Positions 53,464-63,189 of a DNA stretch of 64,000 bases are shown here, one piece after another. The notes beneath the pieces were generated by a model. The model was not told the origin of the DNA, made no database searches, and worked only from the letters and a program-made list of their open reading frames with translations. Origin of the DNA: Marinifilum flexuosum (GTDB taxonomy: Bacteria; Bacteroidota; Bacteroidia; Bacteroidales; Marinifilaceae); assembly GCF_003610555.1 (NCBI RefSeq), contig NZ_RAPQ01000013.1, positions 1 through 64,000 of the forward strand. The letters run 5' to 3'. A program made the translations under genes and the position numbers. How positions within the stretch are numbered: the stretch's first letter is position 1; each line of letters opens with the position of its first letter.

Positions 53464-55365
53464 TTAATAAGATCTCTTATCGTTTCCTTCCACGTAGTTA
53501 ATGAATGAAGTATTCACAACTTTGTTTCCTCCTGGAGTTGGATAGTTTCCAGTAAAATACCAGTCACCATTATTCTCAGGACAAGCTTCATGAAGATTTT
53601 CTATTGATTGATACACAATCTGTACTTCAGCTTCAATACCTTCCGGCGTAAGTAATTCTGCAATTTTCGCTGAAATTTCCTCTGCAGTAAAAGGCTTGTA
53701 AATTTCCTTTACGTAATTCACAATCTCTTCTTTTGGAAGATTTTCCTGAGCTTTACACTTTTTGTAAGTCTCCTCAATAATATGCTCCATTCCACGCTCT
53801 TTAAGCATAGCAATGGTTGCGTTAAAGGCAATAAATTCACCCATTCTTGTCATATCTATACCATAACAGTCAGGGTAACGAATTTGCGGAGCCGAAGAAA
53901 CAATAACAATCTTTTTAGGATGTAAGCGATCTAAAATTCTTAAAATACTTTTCTTAAGCGTAGTACCACGAACAATAGAGTCATCAATCACAACAAGATT
54001 ATCTTCCTGATTCTTCACAACTCCATAGGTTACATCATAAACATGACCAACCAAATCATCTCTTCCTTCGTCGTTGGTAATAAAAGTTCTAAGCTTAACA
54101 TCCTTAATTGCAATCTTCTCAACACGAGGCTCTACAGAAATAATTTCCTGTAATTTCTCTTCAGTCCAACTGCCATTTAAGTCGTGAATCTGCTCTTTTT
54201 TCTCTTCCATTAACTTCTGACGAACCCCTTCCATCATACCATAAAAGGCAGTTTCAGCAGTGTTTGGAATAAAAGAAAATACTGTATTCTTAATATCATG
54301 ATCTACCGAATCAAGAATAGCAGGAGTCAACAATTGACCTAATTTCTTTCTTTCCAAATAGATATCCTTATCGCTACCTCTCGAGAAATAAATTCTTTCG
54401 AATGAACAAGATCTTCTTTTCTGAGGCACACGAACTGGAACCTCTTCTATCTTACCATCTTTCTTGATGATAACCGCATTACCAGGAGCAATTTCCTTAA
54501 TTGTATTGGCACGAACATTAAATGTTGTTTGAATTACTGGTCTTTCCGAGGCAACAACAACAACTTCATCATCCTGATAATAAAATGCTGGACGAATTCC
54601 CCAAGGATCGCGCATTACAAATGAATCGCCATGACCAAACATACCTCCAACTGCATAACCTCCATCCCAGGATCTACTTGCACTTGAAAGAATTTTTTGA
54701 ATATCAATACTGTCTTCAATTAAAGGAGAAATTTCTCTATTTGAATATCCATCATTTTTATACTGACGGAACAACATTTGATTTTCTTCATCCAGATAGT
54801 GACCAACTTTTTCTAAGATTGTAACTGTATCGGTATAATCTTTAGGATGCTGTCCCAAATCAACCAAAAGATTAAAAAGTTCATCAACATTGGTTAGGTT
54901 AAAATTCCCTGCCAACACTAAATTTCTCGACTTCCAGTTGTTTTCACGCATAACAGGATGAACAAAATCAATACTGTTACGCCCAAAAGTTCCGTATCTC
55001 AAATGCCCCAAATACAATTCACCTGCAAATGGTAAGTTTTCCTTCGCCCACACAGGATCTTTAAAGCTTTCAGGATTATTCTTTTCTCCTTCACGCAATC
55101 TTCCATAAATGTTTTCGAAAACTTCTTTAATAGGTTGGTTCCCACAAGATCTTTCTCTGGAAATGTACTTTTCTCCAGGAGTTTGATCTAACTTCAAACC
55201 AACAACACCTGCACCTTCTTGTCCTCTATTGTGTTGTTTTTCCATCAACAAATAAAGCTTTTGAATACCATATTGCCAGGATCCATATTTTTCCTTGTAG
55301 TATTCAAGAGGTTTAAGCAGTCGGATCATTGCTATCCCGCACTCATGCTTTAATTGGTCACTCAT
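53464..55365 (-). CDS. purF: Amidophosphoribosyltransferase-like protein (long PurF form)
   Basis: PurF makes phosphoribosylamine from PRPP and glutamine, the first step of purine synthesis. The 633-residue protein has an N-terminal glutaminase domain with Cys 9 (HECGIAMI; the first eight residues would be removed as a propeptide), RGQEGAGVV, GHLRYGTFG and RDPWGIRPAF, and a phosphoribosyltransferase domain with the PRPP loop VVIDDSIVRGTT (about 467-478). It is about 130 residues longer than usual PurF, with insertions in the glutaminase domain (about 170-220) and between domains (GVRQKLMEEKKEQIH) and a C-terminal extension. A second, standard purF may exist elsewhere, so this could be a paralogue. 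Confidence 0.85.
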   Translation of the reverse strand: MSDQLKHECGIAMIRLLKPLEYYKEKYGSWQYGIQKLYLLMEKQHNRGQEGAGVVGLKLDQTPGEKYISRERSCGNQPIKEVFENIYGRLREGEKNNPESFKDPVWAKENLPFAGELYLGHLRYGTFGRNSIDFVHPVMRENNWKSRNLVLAGNFNLTNVDELFNLLVDLGQHPKDYTDTVTILEKVGHYLDEENQMLFRQYKNDGYSNREISPLIEDSIDIQKILSSASRSWDGGYAVGGMFGHGDSFVMRDPWGIRPAFYYQDDEVVVVASERPVIQTTFNVRANTIKEIAPGNAVIIKKDGKIEEVPVRVPQKRRSCSFERIYFSRGSDKDIYLERKKLGQLLTPAILDSVDHDIKNTVFSFIPNTAETAFYGMMEGVRQKLMEEKKEQIHDLNGSWTEEKLQEIISVEPRVEKIAIKDVKLRTFITNDEGRDDLVGHVYDVTYGVVKNQEDNLVVIDDSIVRGTTLKKSILRILDRLHPKKIVIVSSAPQIRYPDCYGIDMTRMGEFIAFNATIAMLKERGMEHIIEETYKKCKAQENLPKEEIVNYVKEIYKPFTAEEISAKIAELLTPEGIEAEVQIVYQSIENLHEACPENNGDWYFTGNYPTPGGNKVVNTSFINYVEGNDKRSY

Positions 55366-55402
55366 TCTTTTATTCTTAAATGGTTATTTAGTATGTATTT
55401 TG

Positions 55403-55885
55403 CTATTCTATATTGTCATCAACAATTAGCTCTTTCTCTTCTTTTAATGGTTCCATTTCAGAAAACATTATCTCCGTTTTCACCGGATAACAATTTGGGT
55501 AAAATTCAGCACATGCTTTATACAATTCTATTGATTCAAGTTTTGTTCTAAAATTACCAACACGCACTCTAAAATCAGGAGCTGTATACACTACATAAGC
55601 TCTTTCTTCTGGAAATAATTCCAAAAACTCATCTTTTATTTGGAAAGCCTTTTCTCTATCGGTACTCCCTCCAAAAAATATCTGAATTCTATATCCTGTG
55701 AAACTTTGTTTCTGAGAATTAATGATACTATCAGTTTCAAGCAATTGATCAATTCTTTCATCTTGAAGAATATTAACTGTCCCAATTGAATCACTCTTCG
55801 TTTCAACACTTTCATAATTCTGAGCTTTCGCAGAACCTCCAATCAACATGAAAACAAAAATTGCTATAAACCAACAGTACTTCAT
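55403..55885 (-). CDS. Exported SPOR-domain protein
   Basis: The 160-residue protein has a signal peptide (MKYCWFIAIFVFMLIGGSAKAQ) and a C-terminal SPOR domain (about 62-140: FTGYRIQIFFGGSTDREKAF, AYVVYTAPDFRVRVGNFRTKLES). SPOR domains bind denuded glycan strands of peptidoglycan at the septum. The gene lies 37 nt before the purF-type gene on the same strand; no functional link is evident. Confidence 0.85.
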   Translation of the reverse strand: MKYCWFIAIFVFMLIGGSAKAQNYESVETKSDSIGTVNILQDERIDQLLETDSIINSQKQSFTGYRIQIFFGGSTDREKAFQIKDEFLELFPEERAYVVYTAPDFRVRVGNFRTKLESIELYKACAEFYPNCYPVKTEIMFSEMEPLKEEKELIVDDNIE

Positions 55886-55936
55886 ACATTGTATATTTAA
55901 AAATTATAAATAGCTTCTACATCTATAACCAATTGT

Positions 55937-56773
55937 CTATTTCCAATTCGGAACAGAAAGAATTGGCACTTCCGATTTATTAACCATTTGCTCTGCATAA
56001 GATCCAAAAAACATGCTAAAAGTTGTTTCGGCCTGTTCAGTCATAATGGCAATTAAATCTGCATTAATTTCTCTTGCATACTCAAGAGCGGTTGTGGTAT
56101 TATTATCTCCTTTACGGATATCTTTTACCACTTCTATATTTTTCTCATTCAAATATTCTTCAGCCTGTCTCATATAGTGCTCAATCTTTCCAACAATGGC
56201 AGTGTCGGATGATTCATGAACACCTAAAACATGAACTTTTGCTTTACAAGCTTCAGCCAATTCAGCTACATAAGGGATTTTCTTTCTGGTTTCATTACTG
56301 GCATCAAATGGCATTAAAATCGTAGCAACCCCACTCTTCGACAATTCTTCGCGAACCGTAATCACAGGACAACTTGCATTGCTTACCACCTTAAAAGCAT
56401 TGCTTCCAATAAAAAACTCTTCAAATCCCGATGCACCATAAGCTCCCATCACAATCAAGTAAGAATCGCCATACTTTGCCTGGTTAACGATCTCTCTATA
56501 CACACTACCGGTTCTTATTTTAAAATCAAAAACTCCATTCTCTACTTGGTAAGCAGGCGAATGAAGTTCTATCAGTTTTTCAAAATATTCTTGAACGGTA
56601 TGCACTATTTGATCCTCAAATTCATTAAAGTGAAATGGAATCTCAAATTTCTTTGATTTTTTCACATGAATCATTCTCAAATCCGTACCGAGATGGTTTG
56701 CCAAATTAAGCGCAAACTTCAAAGCCTTGAGCGAATCACCGGAAAAATCTACTGGAACCAAAATACGTTTCAT
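55937..56773 (-). CDS. Universal stress protein, tandem domains
   Basis: With the start at the ATG of MKRILVPVDFSG (an open frame extends 37 codons upstream but has a Cys-rich, non-family sequence) the protein has 278 residues and two Usp domains, about 1-140 (start ILVPVDFSGDSLKALKFALNLA) and 150-278 (start ATILMPFDASNETRKKIPYVAELA). The first domain has GAYGASGFEEFFIGSNA, an ATP-binding-type G-2x-G-9x-G pattern; the second lacks a clear one. Cytoplasmic stress function is assumed from the family. It is divergent from miaB across 410 nt that hold the miaB promoter and nothing else I can name. Confidence 0.85.
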   Translation of the reverse strand: MKRILVPVDFSGDSLKALKFALNLANHLGTDLRMIHVKKSKKFEIPFHFNEFEDQIVHTVQEYFEKLIELHSPAYQVENGVFDFKIRTGSVYREIVNQAKYGDSYLIVMGAYGASGFEEFFIGSNAFKVVSNASCPVITVREELSKSGVATILMPFDASNETRKKIPYVAELAEACKAKVHVLGVHESSDTAIVGKIEHYMRQAEEYLNEKNIEVVKDIRKGDNNTTTALEYAREINADLIAIMTEQAETTFSMFFGSYAEQMVNKSEVPILSVPNWK

Positions 56774-57125
56774 CTTTCTTAGTTTTTCATTATTCTGTGA
56801 TACAAATACAGTTCCCAACTTCAATTTACATAAACAAAATTGGCAACAACGAGAGAATTCATTTCTAAACCCACTCAATATCAAGGCCTTTTAAAAAGCT
56901 GAATTTGCGGGATAAAAATACACAAAATTATTTAGCAACAAACACAATTTTCAATCCAAGACATTCTTAAAAAAAGAACAAATTGAATTGGAGAAGAATA
57001 AAAGCCAGCACCATTAAATTTACAAATTTATCGGGGAACAAAAGACATCTATTTTTCTAACTCAAACTCAATTAATTCCCAAGCAATAGTGTTTTTAAAA
57101 CAATTCTAAATGATCGCACTACCTC

Positions 57126-57155
57126 TTGTTAATCAATTGAGATAATGTACCTTTG
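57126..57155 (+). promoter_or_regulatory. Promoter of miaB
   Basis: TTG (57126-57128), 19 nt, then TACCTTTG (57148-57155) matches the Bacteroidota consensus and lies 29 nt before the miaB ATG. Confidence 0.6.
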
Positions 57156-57183
57156 CACGAAATTTTAAACTGAGGATATCAGA

Positions 57184-58515
57184 ATGAGCGAAATTAGCAA
57201 GAAATTGTTTTTGGAGACTTACGGATGCCAAATGAATGTGGCAGACAGTGAAGTGGTTGCTGCTATTATGCAACACGATGGATTTGAGATTACCAAAACA
57301 AGAGAAGAAGCAGATGTAATTCTAGTTAATACATGTTCGGTACGTGAAAATGCTGAGCAGAGAGTTAGAGGAAGAGTTCAGGGATTTTCGGAACTTAAGA
57401 AAAAGAACCCTAAACTATTGGTAGGAGTTATTGGCTGCATGGCAGAACGTTTAGGTGATAAACTTTTTGAACAAGAGAAAAATGTAAATATTGTGGTTGG
57501 CCCTGATGCTTATATGGATCTACCTATGTTGGTAAAAAAAGCAGAAACTGGAGAAAAAGCCATAAATATAGAATTGTCGCTAACCGAAACCTACAAAGAC
57601 ATCTGTCCTTCAAGAATTGATGAAACTGCTATTTCAGGATTCGTTTCAATTATGCGTGGTTGTAATAATTTCTGTACCTATTGTATTGTTCCATACACAA
57701 GAGGTAGAGAAAGAAGCCGTAACCCGGAAAGCATTATAAAAGAGGTTAGAGATTTGGCTGAGAAAGGTTACAAAGAAGTTACCTTACTTGGACAAAATGT
57801 AAACTCATTCAAATTTAAAAACTCGGTTTCAGAAATCAGCTTTCCTGAATTATTGGAAATGGTTGCCAAGGCAGAACCTAACATGAGAATTCGTTTTGCA
57901 ACTTCGCATCCAAAAGATATGAGTGATGATACCCTAAGAGTAATTGCGAAATATCCAAATATCTGCAAACACATTCACTTGCCGGTACAATCTGGTAGCG
58001 ATTCGGTTCTTAAAGACATGCGTAGAAAATATACTCGCGAATGGTACATGAACAGAATTGAAGCCATTCGTGAAATTGTACCGGATTGTGGTATTTCTAC
58101 TGATATTTTCTGTGGTTTCCACAAGGAAAGTGAAGAAGATTTTACACAAACTTTAGACCTAATGAAATGGGCAAAATACGATTTGGCCTTCATGTTTAAA
58201 TACTCTGAAAGACCAGGAACATTTGCTTATAAAAATCTGGAAGACAACATTCCTGAAGATGTTAAAAGTGAGCGTTTAACTCAAATGATAGAACTTCAGA
58301 ATCAATTATCATTGGAAAGTAACCAAAAAGATATTGGACAAGTTTTCGAAGTTTTAGTTGAAGGTGTTTCTAAAAAATCTGAAGAAGAACTTTTTGGAAG
58401 AAGCTCTCAAAATAAAGTTATTGTATTCCCAAGAAAGGATTATAAAGTTGGTGATTTTGTTCAGGTAAAAGTCACCGATTGTACTCAAGCAACATTAAGA
58501 GGAGAATCAGTATAA
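57184..58515 (+). CDS. miaB: tRNA-2-methylthio-N6-dimethylallyladenosine synthase
   Basis: MiaB adds a methylthio group to i6A37 of tRNAs, using SAM and two iron-sulfur clusters. The 443-residue protein has the N-terminal cluster Cys in TYGCQMN (about 15), NTCSVRENAEQR (about 51) and VIGCMAERL (about 85), the radical-SAM triad MRGCNNFCTYCIVPYTRG (about 157-174) and a C-terminal TRAM domain (about 375-443). The YTRGRERSR sequence marks MiaB rather than MtaB or RimO. It is monocistronic with its own terminator. Confidence 0.96.
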   Translation: MSEISKKLFLETYGCQMNVADSEVVAAIMQHDGFEITKTREEADVILVNTCSVRENAEQRVRGRVQGFSELKKKNPKLLVGVIGCMAERLGDKLFEQEKNVNIVVGPDAYMDLPMLVKKAETGEKAINIELSLTETYKDICPSRIDETAISGFVSIMRGCNNFCTYCIVPYTRGRERSRNPESIIKEVRDLAEKGYKEVTLLGQNVNSFKFKNSVSEISFPELLEMVAKAEPNMRIRFATSHPKDMSDDTLRVIAKYPNICKHIHLPVQSGSDSVLKDMRRKYTREWYMNRIEAIREIVPDCGISTDIFCGFHKESEEDFTQTLDLMKWAKYDLAFMFKYSERPGTFAYKNLEDNIPEDVKSERLTQMIELQNQLSLESNQKDIGQVFEVLVEGVSKKSEEELFGRSSQNKVIVFPRKDYKVGDFVQVKVTDCTQATLRGESV

Positions 58516-58521
58516 TTCCAT

Positions 58522-58552
58522 TGAGCCATGCAAAATGTATGGCTCATTTTTT
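58522..58552 (+). terminator. Terminator of miaB
   Basis: TGAGCCAT (58522-58529) pairs perfectly with ATGGCTCA (58539-58546), followed by TTTTTTATTTT. It lies only 7 nt after the miaB stop and argues that the next gene starts downstream of it. Confidence 0.92.
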
Positions 58553-58570
58553 ATTTTCAAAACATCTACA

Positions 58571-59089
58571 ATGAAAATCTCTATCCGTCCGGAAAATAAA
58601 AATGACTACTCTACAATATCAATGGTAAATGATATGGCTTTTGGTCAGGAAGCAGAAGGCAAATTGATAGAGAAATTAAGAAAGAATAAAAAGTTTATAA
58701 AAGATTTGTCATTAGTAGCCTGTATGGGCAACGAAATCATTGGCCACATTCTTTTCTTTCCAATTACAATTAAGGGAAATGAACAAGAATTCAACACTTT
58801 GGCATTAGCGCCAATGTCGGTTATTCCAGAATTACAAGGCTTGGGAATTGGAAGCCAATTGGTTGAAAAGGGTATTGCCAAAGCAAAAAAACTAGGTCAC
58901 GAATCCATAATCGTATTAGGTCACGAAAATTACTATCCTAAATTTGGTTTTAAACCAGCTAATACATTTAATATCAGCGCGCCATTCGATGTTCCCGAAA
59001 ATGTATTTATGGCTTTGGAAATGGTCAAAGGTGCTTTGTCAACAGTTGAAGGAACCGTTGAATATCCAAAAGAATTTGATGAAGTTTAG
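58571..59089 (+). CDS. GNAT-family N-acetyltransferase
   Basis: The 172-residue protein (start at MKISIRPENKNDYS; an earlier ATG at 58535 would read through the miaB terminator) has the GNAT fold: N-terminal IRPENKNDYSTISMVNDMAF, the acetyl-CoA loop VIPELQGLGIGSQLVEKG (about 85-102) and VLGHENYYPKFGFKPA (about 116-131). It resembles YhbS-type acetyltransferases. Substrate unknown. It ends 5 nt before the convergent STAS gene. Confidence 0.85.
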   Translation: MKISIRPENKNDYSTISMVNDMAFGQEAEGKLIEKLRKNKKFIKDLSLVACMGNEIIGHILFFPITIKGNEQEFNTLALAPMSVIPELQGLGIGSQLVEKGIAKAKKLGHESIIVLGHENYYPKFGFKPANTFNISAPFDVPENVFMALEMVKGALSTVEGTVEYPKEFDEV

Positions 59090-59094
59090 CAGCT

Positions 59095-59406
59095 TCAGTT
59101 CTTGCCAATAGCGAATGATTCTTTCATTCCAACAAGATCTACCAATTCAATAACATCATCGGAAAGGTTCGCTAAAGAAAACAATTTCTCATTGGCTTTG
59201 GCTAGCTCTGCAATGGCTTTTAATGCCGAAAATCCTTGCGAATCAATAAAGCTTACCCCATTTAAATCCAGCACAACTTGTTTTCCGGATTTTTCAATAA
59301 AATCAATGATTTCTTTCTTCACCATTTCCGAAATCATACTATTAATTCTGCGCGTTCCTTCTAAAGATGCAATTACAGATTGTTCTTGTATTCGAAAATT
59401 TAACAT
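59095..59406 (-). CDS. STAS-domain protein (anti-sigma factor antagonist type)
   Basis: The 103-residue protein is a single STAS domain like SpoIIAA: VLDLNGVSFIDSQGFSALKAI with phospho-acceptor-type Ser 56 after Asp 55. Such proteins release a sigma factor or other target when unphosphorylated. No partner kinase or phosphatase is adjacent. The gene is convergent with the GNAT gene. Confidence 0.85.
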   Translation of the reverse strand: MLNFRIQEQSVIASLEGTRRINSMISEMVKKEIIDFIEKSGKQVVLDLNGVSFIDSQGFSALKAIAELAKANEKLFSLANLSDDVIELVDLVGMKESFAIGKN

Positions 59407-59689
59407 TGCAATTCTAATTGATGTTTAACTATATCGTATCAAAGAAAACGGAATTTCTCTAAAATCCAATTTTATCATTCTTAACGTGAGTACGATTCCA
59501 ATAGCATAGTACGATACCGAACATGATTTTGTTCACATTCGAACAACTTTTTTTTTCAAAACAATATTTTAATCAATAATTCACCTAATAATCACTTCAT
59601 TATGTTTTTTGGTATAGTATCTGATAAGAATGCTTTGTCAAAAATATATCAAGTCACAATTTAGAGTTTTTAAACTAGACCAATTCGTT

Positions 59690-62600
59690 ATGATTAAAAA
59701 ACTGTTTTTTCTTACAACCTTTTTAATTGCGCTAGCAAAAAGTTTACTCGGAATGGATACACCTTTATGGCTTAGGTATCCGGCAATCTCTCCAAATGGT
59801 GAAACCATTGTTTTCGAATACGGTGGCGATCTATTTACTGTTTCGGCTGAAGGTGGTGTTGCATACCCACTAACAACTAACACAGCATACGATTACAAAC
59901 CAGTATGGTCACCTGATGGTTCTACCATTGCTTTTGCATCGAACAGATTTGGGAATTTCGACATTTACAAAGTTGGCGTTAATGGAGGTACTCCTGAAAG
60001 GCTAACATTTTATTCTGGTAGCGAATCTCCATCTTCTTTTACTCCTGATGGCAAGCACATTTTATTCTCAGCATTAATTAGCGATGATACAAAAAATGTA
60101 ATGTTCCCATCTGGTGCTTTATCTGAACTTTATAGCGTACCTAGCAATGGTGGAAAAATATCACAAATTCTTACCACTCCGGCATTGGATGCCAAGTACA
60201 GCAACAATATGGAATATATTCTATATCGCGACAGTAAAGGATATGAAGATCACTGGAGAAAACATCATACATCTGCGGTAACAAGAGACATTTGGTTGTA
60301 CAATACCAAAACTCAAAAGCACAGCATGTTCTCTGAATTTAATGGCGAGGATTTGTATCCGGTATTTAGTGCTGATAACAATGAGATTTACTACTTATCA
60401 GAAAAGTCAGGTAGTTTTAATGTTTGGAAAGCTCCTGTTGATAATAAATCTGAATTGACTCAAATATCAAATTTCGATAAGCACCCTGTTAGATTCCTAA
60501 GTATTTCAAACAATAACAAACTATGTTATTCCTACAATGGTGAGATTTACACTCAGGAAAAAGGCAAAGATCCTGTCAAGCTGAAAGTAAGTTTAGCTAC
60601 AGATAATAAAGAGAATGCCGTTAATTTCGAAAGGTTAAGTGGCGGAGCCAGAGAAATGAGCGTATCTCCAAATGGCAAAGAAGTTGCTTTTATTGTGAGA
60701 GGTGAAGTATTTGTAACCTCTGTAGAATACGGAACTACCAAAAGAATTACCAATACTCCTGAACAAGAAAGATCAGTTAGCTTTAGTCCCGATGGCAAAG
60801 CATTATTATACGCATCGGAACGAAATGGAAGTTGGAACCTATATCAAACCAAATTGGTTCGTGAGGGAGAAACTCAATTCTCAAATGCAACTACACTAAA
60901 AGAAGAAGTGATTTTAGAATCTCCTGCTGCAACTTTCCAACCTAAATTCTCTCCAGATGGAAAAGAGGTAGCTTTCCTCGAAGAAAGAGTAATTCTTAAA
61001 GTGATAAATCTGAAAACAAAGAAAGTTCGCGAAATTTTAGGCAAAAAATACAACTACTCCTACTCTGATGGAGATCAGCATTACGAATGGTCGAACGATG
61101 GAAAATGGTTCTTGGTTGACTTTTATCCTCACACCATTTTTATGTCGGATGTAGCAATTGTAGATGCTCAAGGCAATGGCAAGATGATCAATATTACCGA
61201 AAGTGGTTATAGCGATTCAAATGCGAAATGGTCGCTTAAAGGCAATGCAATGATATGGTTCACCGACCGAAGAGGCTATCGTTCTCATGGTAGTTGGGGT
61301 TCTCAATCAGATGTTTACATTCAGTTCTTCAATCAGGAAGCAATAGATGATTTCAAACTTTCGAAAGAAGAGAAGGAACTAGAGAAAGAGGAAGAAAAAG
61401 CGAAAAAGGAAAGTAAAAAAGAAGAAGAGTCTGATAAAAAAGACAAGAAGGATAAGAAAGACAAAAAAGATAAGAAGGATGATGAAAAGACTCCACTTGA
61501 TATTGAATTCTCAGGAATGGAGGATCGTCAGATTTGTCTAACCATAAATCCTTCGAATTTATCGGATGCAATTTTAACTCCTGATGGTAAAAAATTATTC
61601 TACCTAAGTAAATTCGAAGATGGATATGACCTTTGGGTTAACGATTTGGAAGAAAAATCAACTAAAAAGGTACTAGATTTGAAAGGTGGCGGTGGAGCTA
61701 TGCAGTTCGATAAAGATGCGAAGAATTTATTCTTAATGTCAGGCAGAAGCATTATTAAAGTAGATGTTGCTTCTAATAAGCGCAAAAACATCAGTTACGC
61801 TGCCGAGATGTATCTTGATAAATCAAAGGAAAGAGAATACATGTTCAACCATGTTTGGACAACCATGAAGAAAAAATTCTACGATCCGGAGATGCATCAG
61901 CTTGACTGGGAATTTTACAAGTCGGAATATGAAAAGTTTTTACCACACATTAATAACAATTTCGATTTTGCAGAAATGCTAAGTGAATTGTTGGGAGAAT
62001 TAAATGCCTCTCATACAGGTTCTGGCTATCGTCATAACTCAAAAAATGCAGATAGAACTGCAAAACTAGGTGCATTCTACGATTGGAATTATGAAGGTGA
62101 TGGATTAAGAATTGCTGAAATCCTTGAAAAAGGTCCTTTAAACCAAGCTGATTCTAAAATTAAGCCAGGTGTAATCATCGAAAAAATTGATGGTATTGCA
62201 ATCACAAAGGATAAGAGTCATTACCCAATGCTTAACCACAAAGCTGGTAAAAAGGTATTATTGAGCTTATATAGTCCTTATACAAAAGAGCGCTGGGAAG
62301 AAGTTGTAAAACCTATTTCAAGTGTTAGGACTTTGCTTTACGAACGTTGGGTAAAAAGCCGTCAAGAAGAGGTTAAACGCTTATCTGATGGTAAAATTGG
62401 ATATGTTCATGTTCAAGGTATGAACTCTCCAAGCTATCGCAAAATCTACTCTGAAATGTTGGGCAAATATGGTACTTGCGATGCAATTATCGTTGACACT
62501 AGATTTAACGGTGGAGGATGGTTGCACGATGACCTTGTTACCTTATTGAGTGGTCAAATCTATTCAACTTTATCACCTCGAGGACAAGACTTTGGTACAG

Positions 62601-62953
62601 AGCCAATGTTCAAATGGAAGAAACCATCAGCTGTTTTAACCGGTGAAGGCAATTACTCTGATGCATGTGCATTCCCATACGCATATCAAACTTTAAAAAT
62701 TGGTAAGTTAATTGGTATGCCTGTACCAGGTACAATGACTGCTGTTTGGTGGGAAACTTTACAAGACAGAAGCTTGTATTTTGGAATGCCTATGGTTGGT
62801 GTAAAAGATATGAAAGGAAAATATATCGAGAACCAACAAATTGAACCTGACATTAAAGTTCGTAACGATTACGAAATGGTTATTCAAGGACGTGACCAGC
62901 AACTTGAAAAAGCTGTGGAACATTTGCTTGAAGAGGTTAAAAAGAATAATTAG
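59690..62953 (+). CDS. Exported tricorn-like S41 protease
   Basis: From the ATG of MIKKLFFLTTFLIALAKS (a signal peptide; an upstream ATG at 59630 adds a non-family extension) the protein has 1087 residues. Order: two beta-propeller regions with PD40/TolB-like repeats (LRYPAISPNGETIVFEYGGD, VWSPDGSTIAFASNRFG), a Lys/Asp linker with repeated DKK at about 590-625, a tricorn C1-like helical part, a PDZ domain and an S41-type core. The tricorn catalytic residues are kept: Ser-His in ELNASHTGS, Ser-Asp in GNYSDACAF and Glu in YIENQQIEPD, with DTRFNGGGWLHDD. It should degrade peptides in the periplasm. It stands alone. Confidence 0.9.
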   Translation: MIKKLFFLTTFLIALAKSLLGMDTPLWLRYPAISPNGETIVFEYGGDLFTVSAEGGVAYPLTTNTAYDYKPVWSPDGSTIAFASNRFGNFDIYKVGVNGGTPERLTFYSGSESPSSFTPDGKHILFSALISDDTKNVMFPSGALSELYSVPSNGGKISQILTTPALDAKYSNNMEYILYRDSKGYEDHWRKHHTSAVTRDIWLYNTKTQKHSMFSEFNGEDLYPVFSADNNEIYYLSEKSGSFNVWKAPVDNKSELTQISNFDKHPVRFLSISNNNKLCYSYNGEIYTQEKGKDPVKLKVSLATDNKENAVNFERLSGGAREMSVSPNGKEVAFIVRGEVFVTSVEYGTTKRITNTPEQERSVSFSPDGKALLYASERNGSWNLYQTKLVREGETQFSNATTLKEEVILESPAATFQPKFSPDGKEVAFLEERVILKVINLKTKKVREILGKKYNYSYSDGDQHYEWSNDGKWFLVDFYPHTIFMSDVAIVDAQGNGKMINITESGYSDSNAKWSLKGNAMIWFTDRRGYRSHGSWGSQSDVYIQFFNQEAIDDFKLSKEEKELEKEEEKAKKESKKEEESDKKDKKDKKDKKDKKDDEKTPLDIEFSGMEDRQICLTINPSNLSDAILTPDGKKLFYLSKFEDGYDLWVNDLEEKSTKKVLDLKGGGGAMQFDKDAKNLFLMSGRSIIKVDVASNKRKNISYAAEMYLDKSKEREYMFNHVWTTMKKKFYDPEMHQLDWEFYKSEYEKFLPHINNNFDFAEMLSELLGELNASHTGSGYRHNSKNADRTAKLGAFYDWNYEGDGLRIAEILEKGPLNQADSKIKPGVIIEKIDGIAITKDKSHYPMLNHKAGKKVLLSLYSPYTKERWEEVVKPISSVRTLLYERWVKSRQEEVKRLSDGKIGYVHVQGMNSPSYRKIYSEMLGKYGTCDAIIVDTRFNGGGWLHDDLVTLLSGQIYSTLSPRGQDFGTEPMFKWKKPSAVLTGEGNYSDACAFPYAYQTLKIGKLIGMPVPGTMTAVWWETLQDRSLYFGMPMVGVKDMKGKYIENQQIEPDIKVRNDYEMVIQGRDQQLEKAVEHLLEEVKKNN

Positions 62954-62964
62954 TCTGTGTAGTC

Positions 62965-63017
62965 AAGATACCCCGCAAAGCACAGCTCACAATGAGTTTG
63001 TGCTTTCGGGAAATCTT
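62965..63017. other. Long interrupted hairpin 1 after the tricorn gene
   Basis: AAGAT, CCCG, AAAGCACA and CTCA on the 5' side (62965-62989) pair in order with TGAG, TGTGCTTT, CGGG and ATCTT on the 3' side (62993-63017), 21 base pairs with three small internal loops and a CAA tip. There is no T run. It begins 12 nt after the tricorn stop codon. Confidence 0.6.
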
Positions 63018-63040
63018 AATTGCCTGCAAAAAATAAGAGG

Positions 63041-63085
63041 CAAAGCTCAATACTTCTCATTTCACCTCAAATGATTTGAGCTTTG
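63041..63085. other. Hairpin 2 after the tricorn gene
   Basis: CAAAGCTCAA (63041-63050) pairs perfectly with TTGAGCTTTG (63076-63085) around a 25-nt loop. A smaller TTGCCT..AGGCAA stem (63020-63042) overlaps its 5' arm. No gene is seen between 62954 and 63345. Confidence 0.5.
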
Positions 63086-63120
63086 TCCTCGCTTTAAATG
63101 AACAATAACAAACATACCCC

Positions 63121-63146
63121 CTTCCAAAGATAACTCACTTTGGAAG
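63121..63146. other. Hairpin 3 after the tricorn gene
   Basis: CTTCCAAAG (63121-63129) pairs perfectly with CTTTGGAAG (63138-63146) around ATAACTCA. Pyrimidine-rich sequence follows. Confidence 0.55.
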
Positions 63147-63189
63147 AGTCTGTTCCTCCCTCCTCTTCTATACATTGAACGGACAAAAT

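Noticed and set aside
56774-56884. N-terminal extension of the universal stress protein to 56884
   Set aside because: The extra 37 residues are Cys-rich and unlike the family; the ATG at 56773 starts exactly at the conserved first strand.
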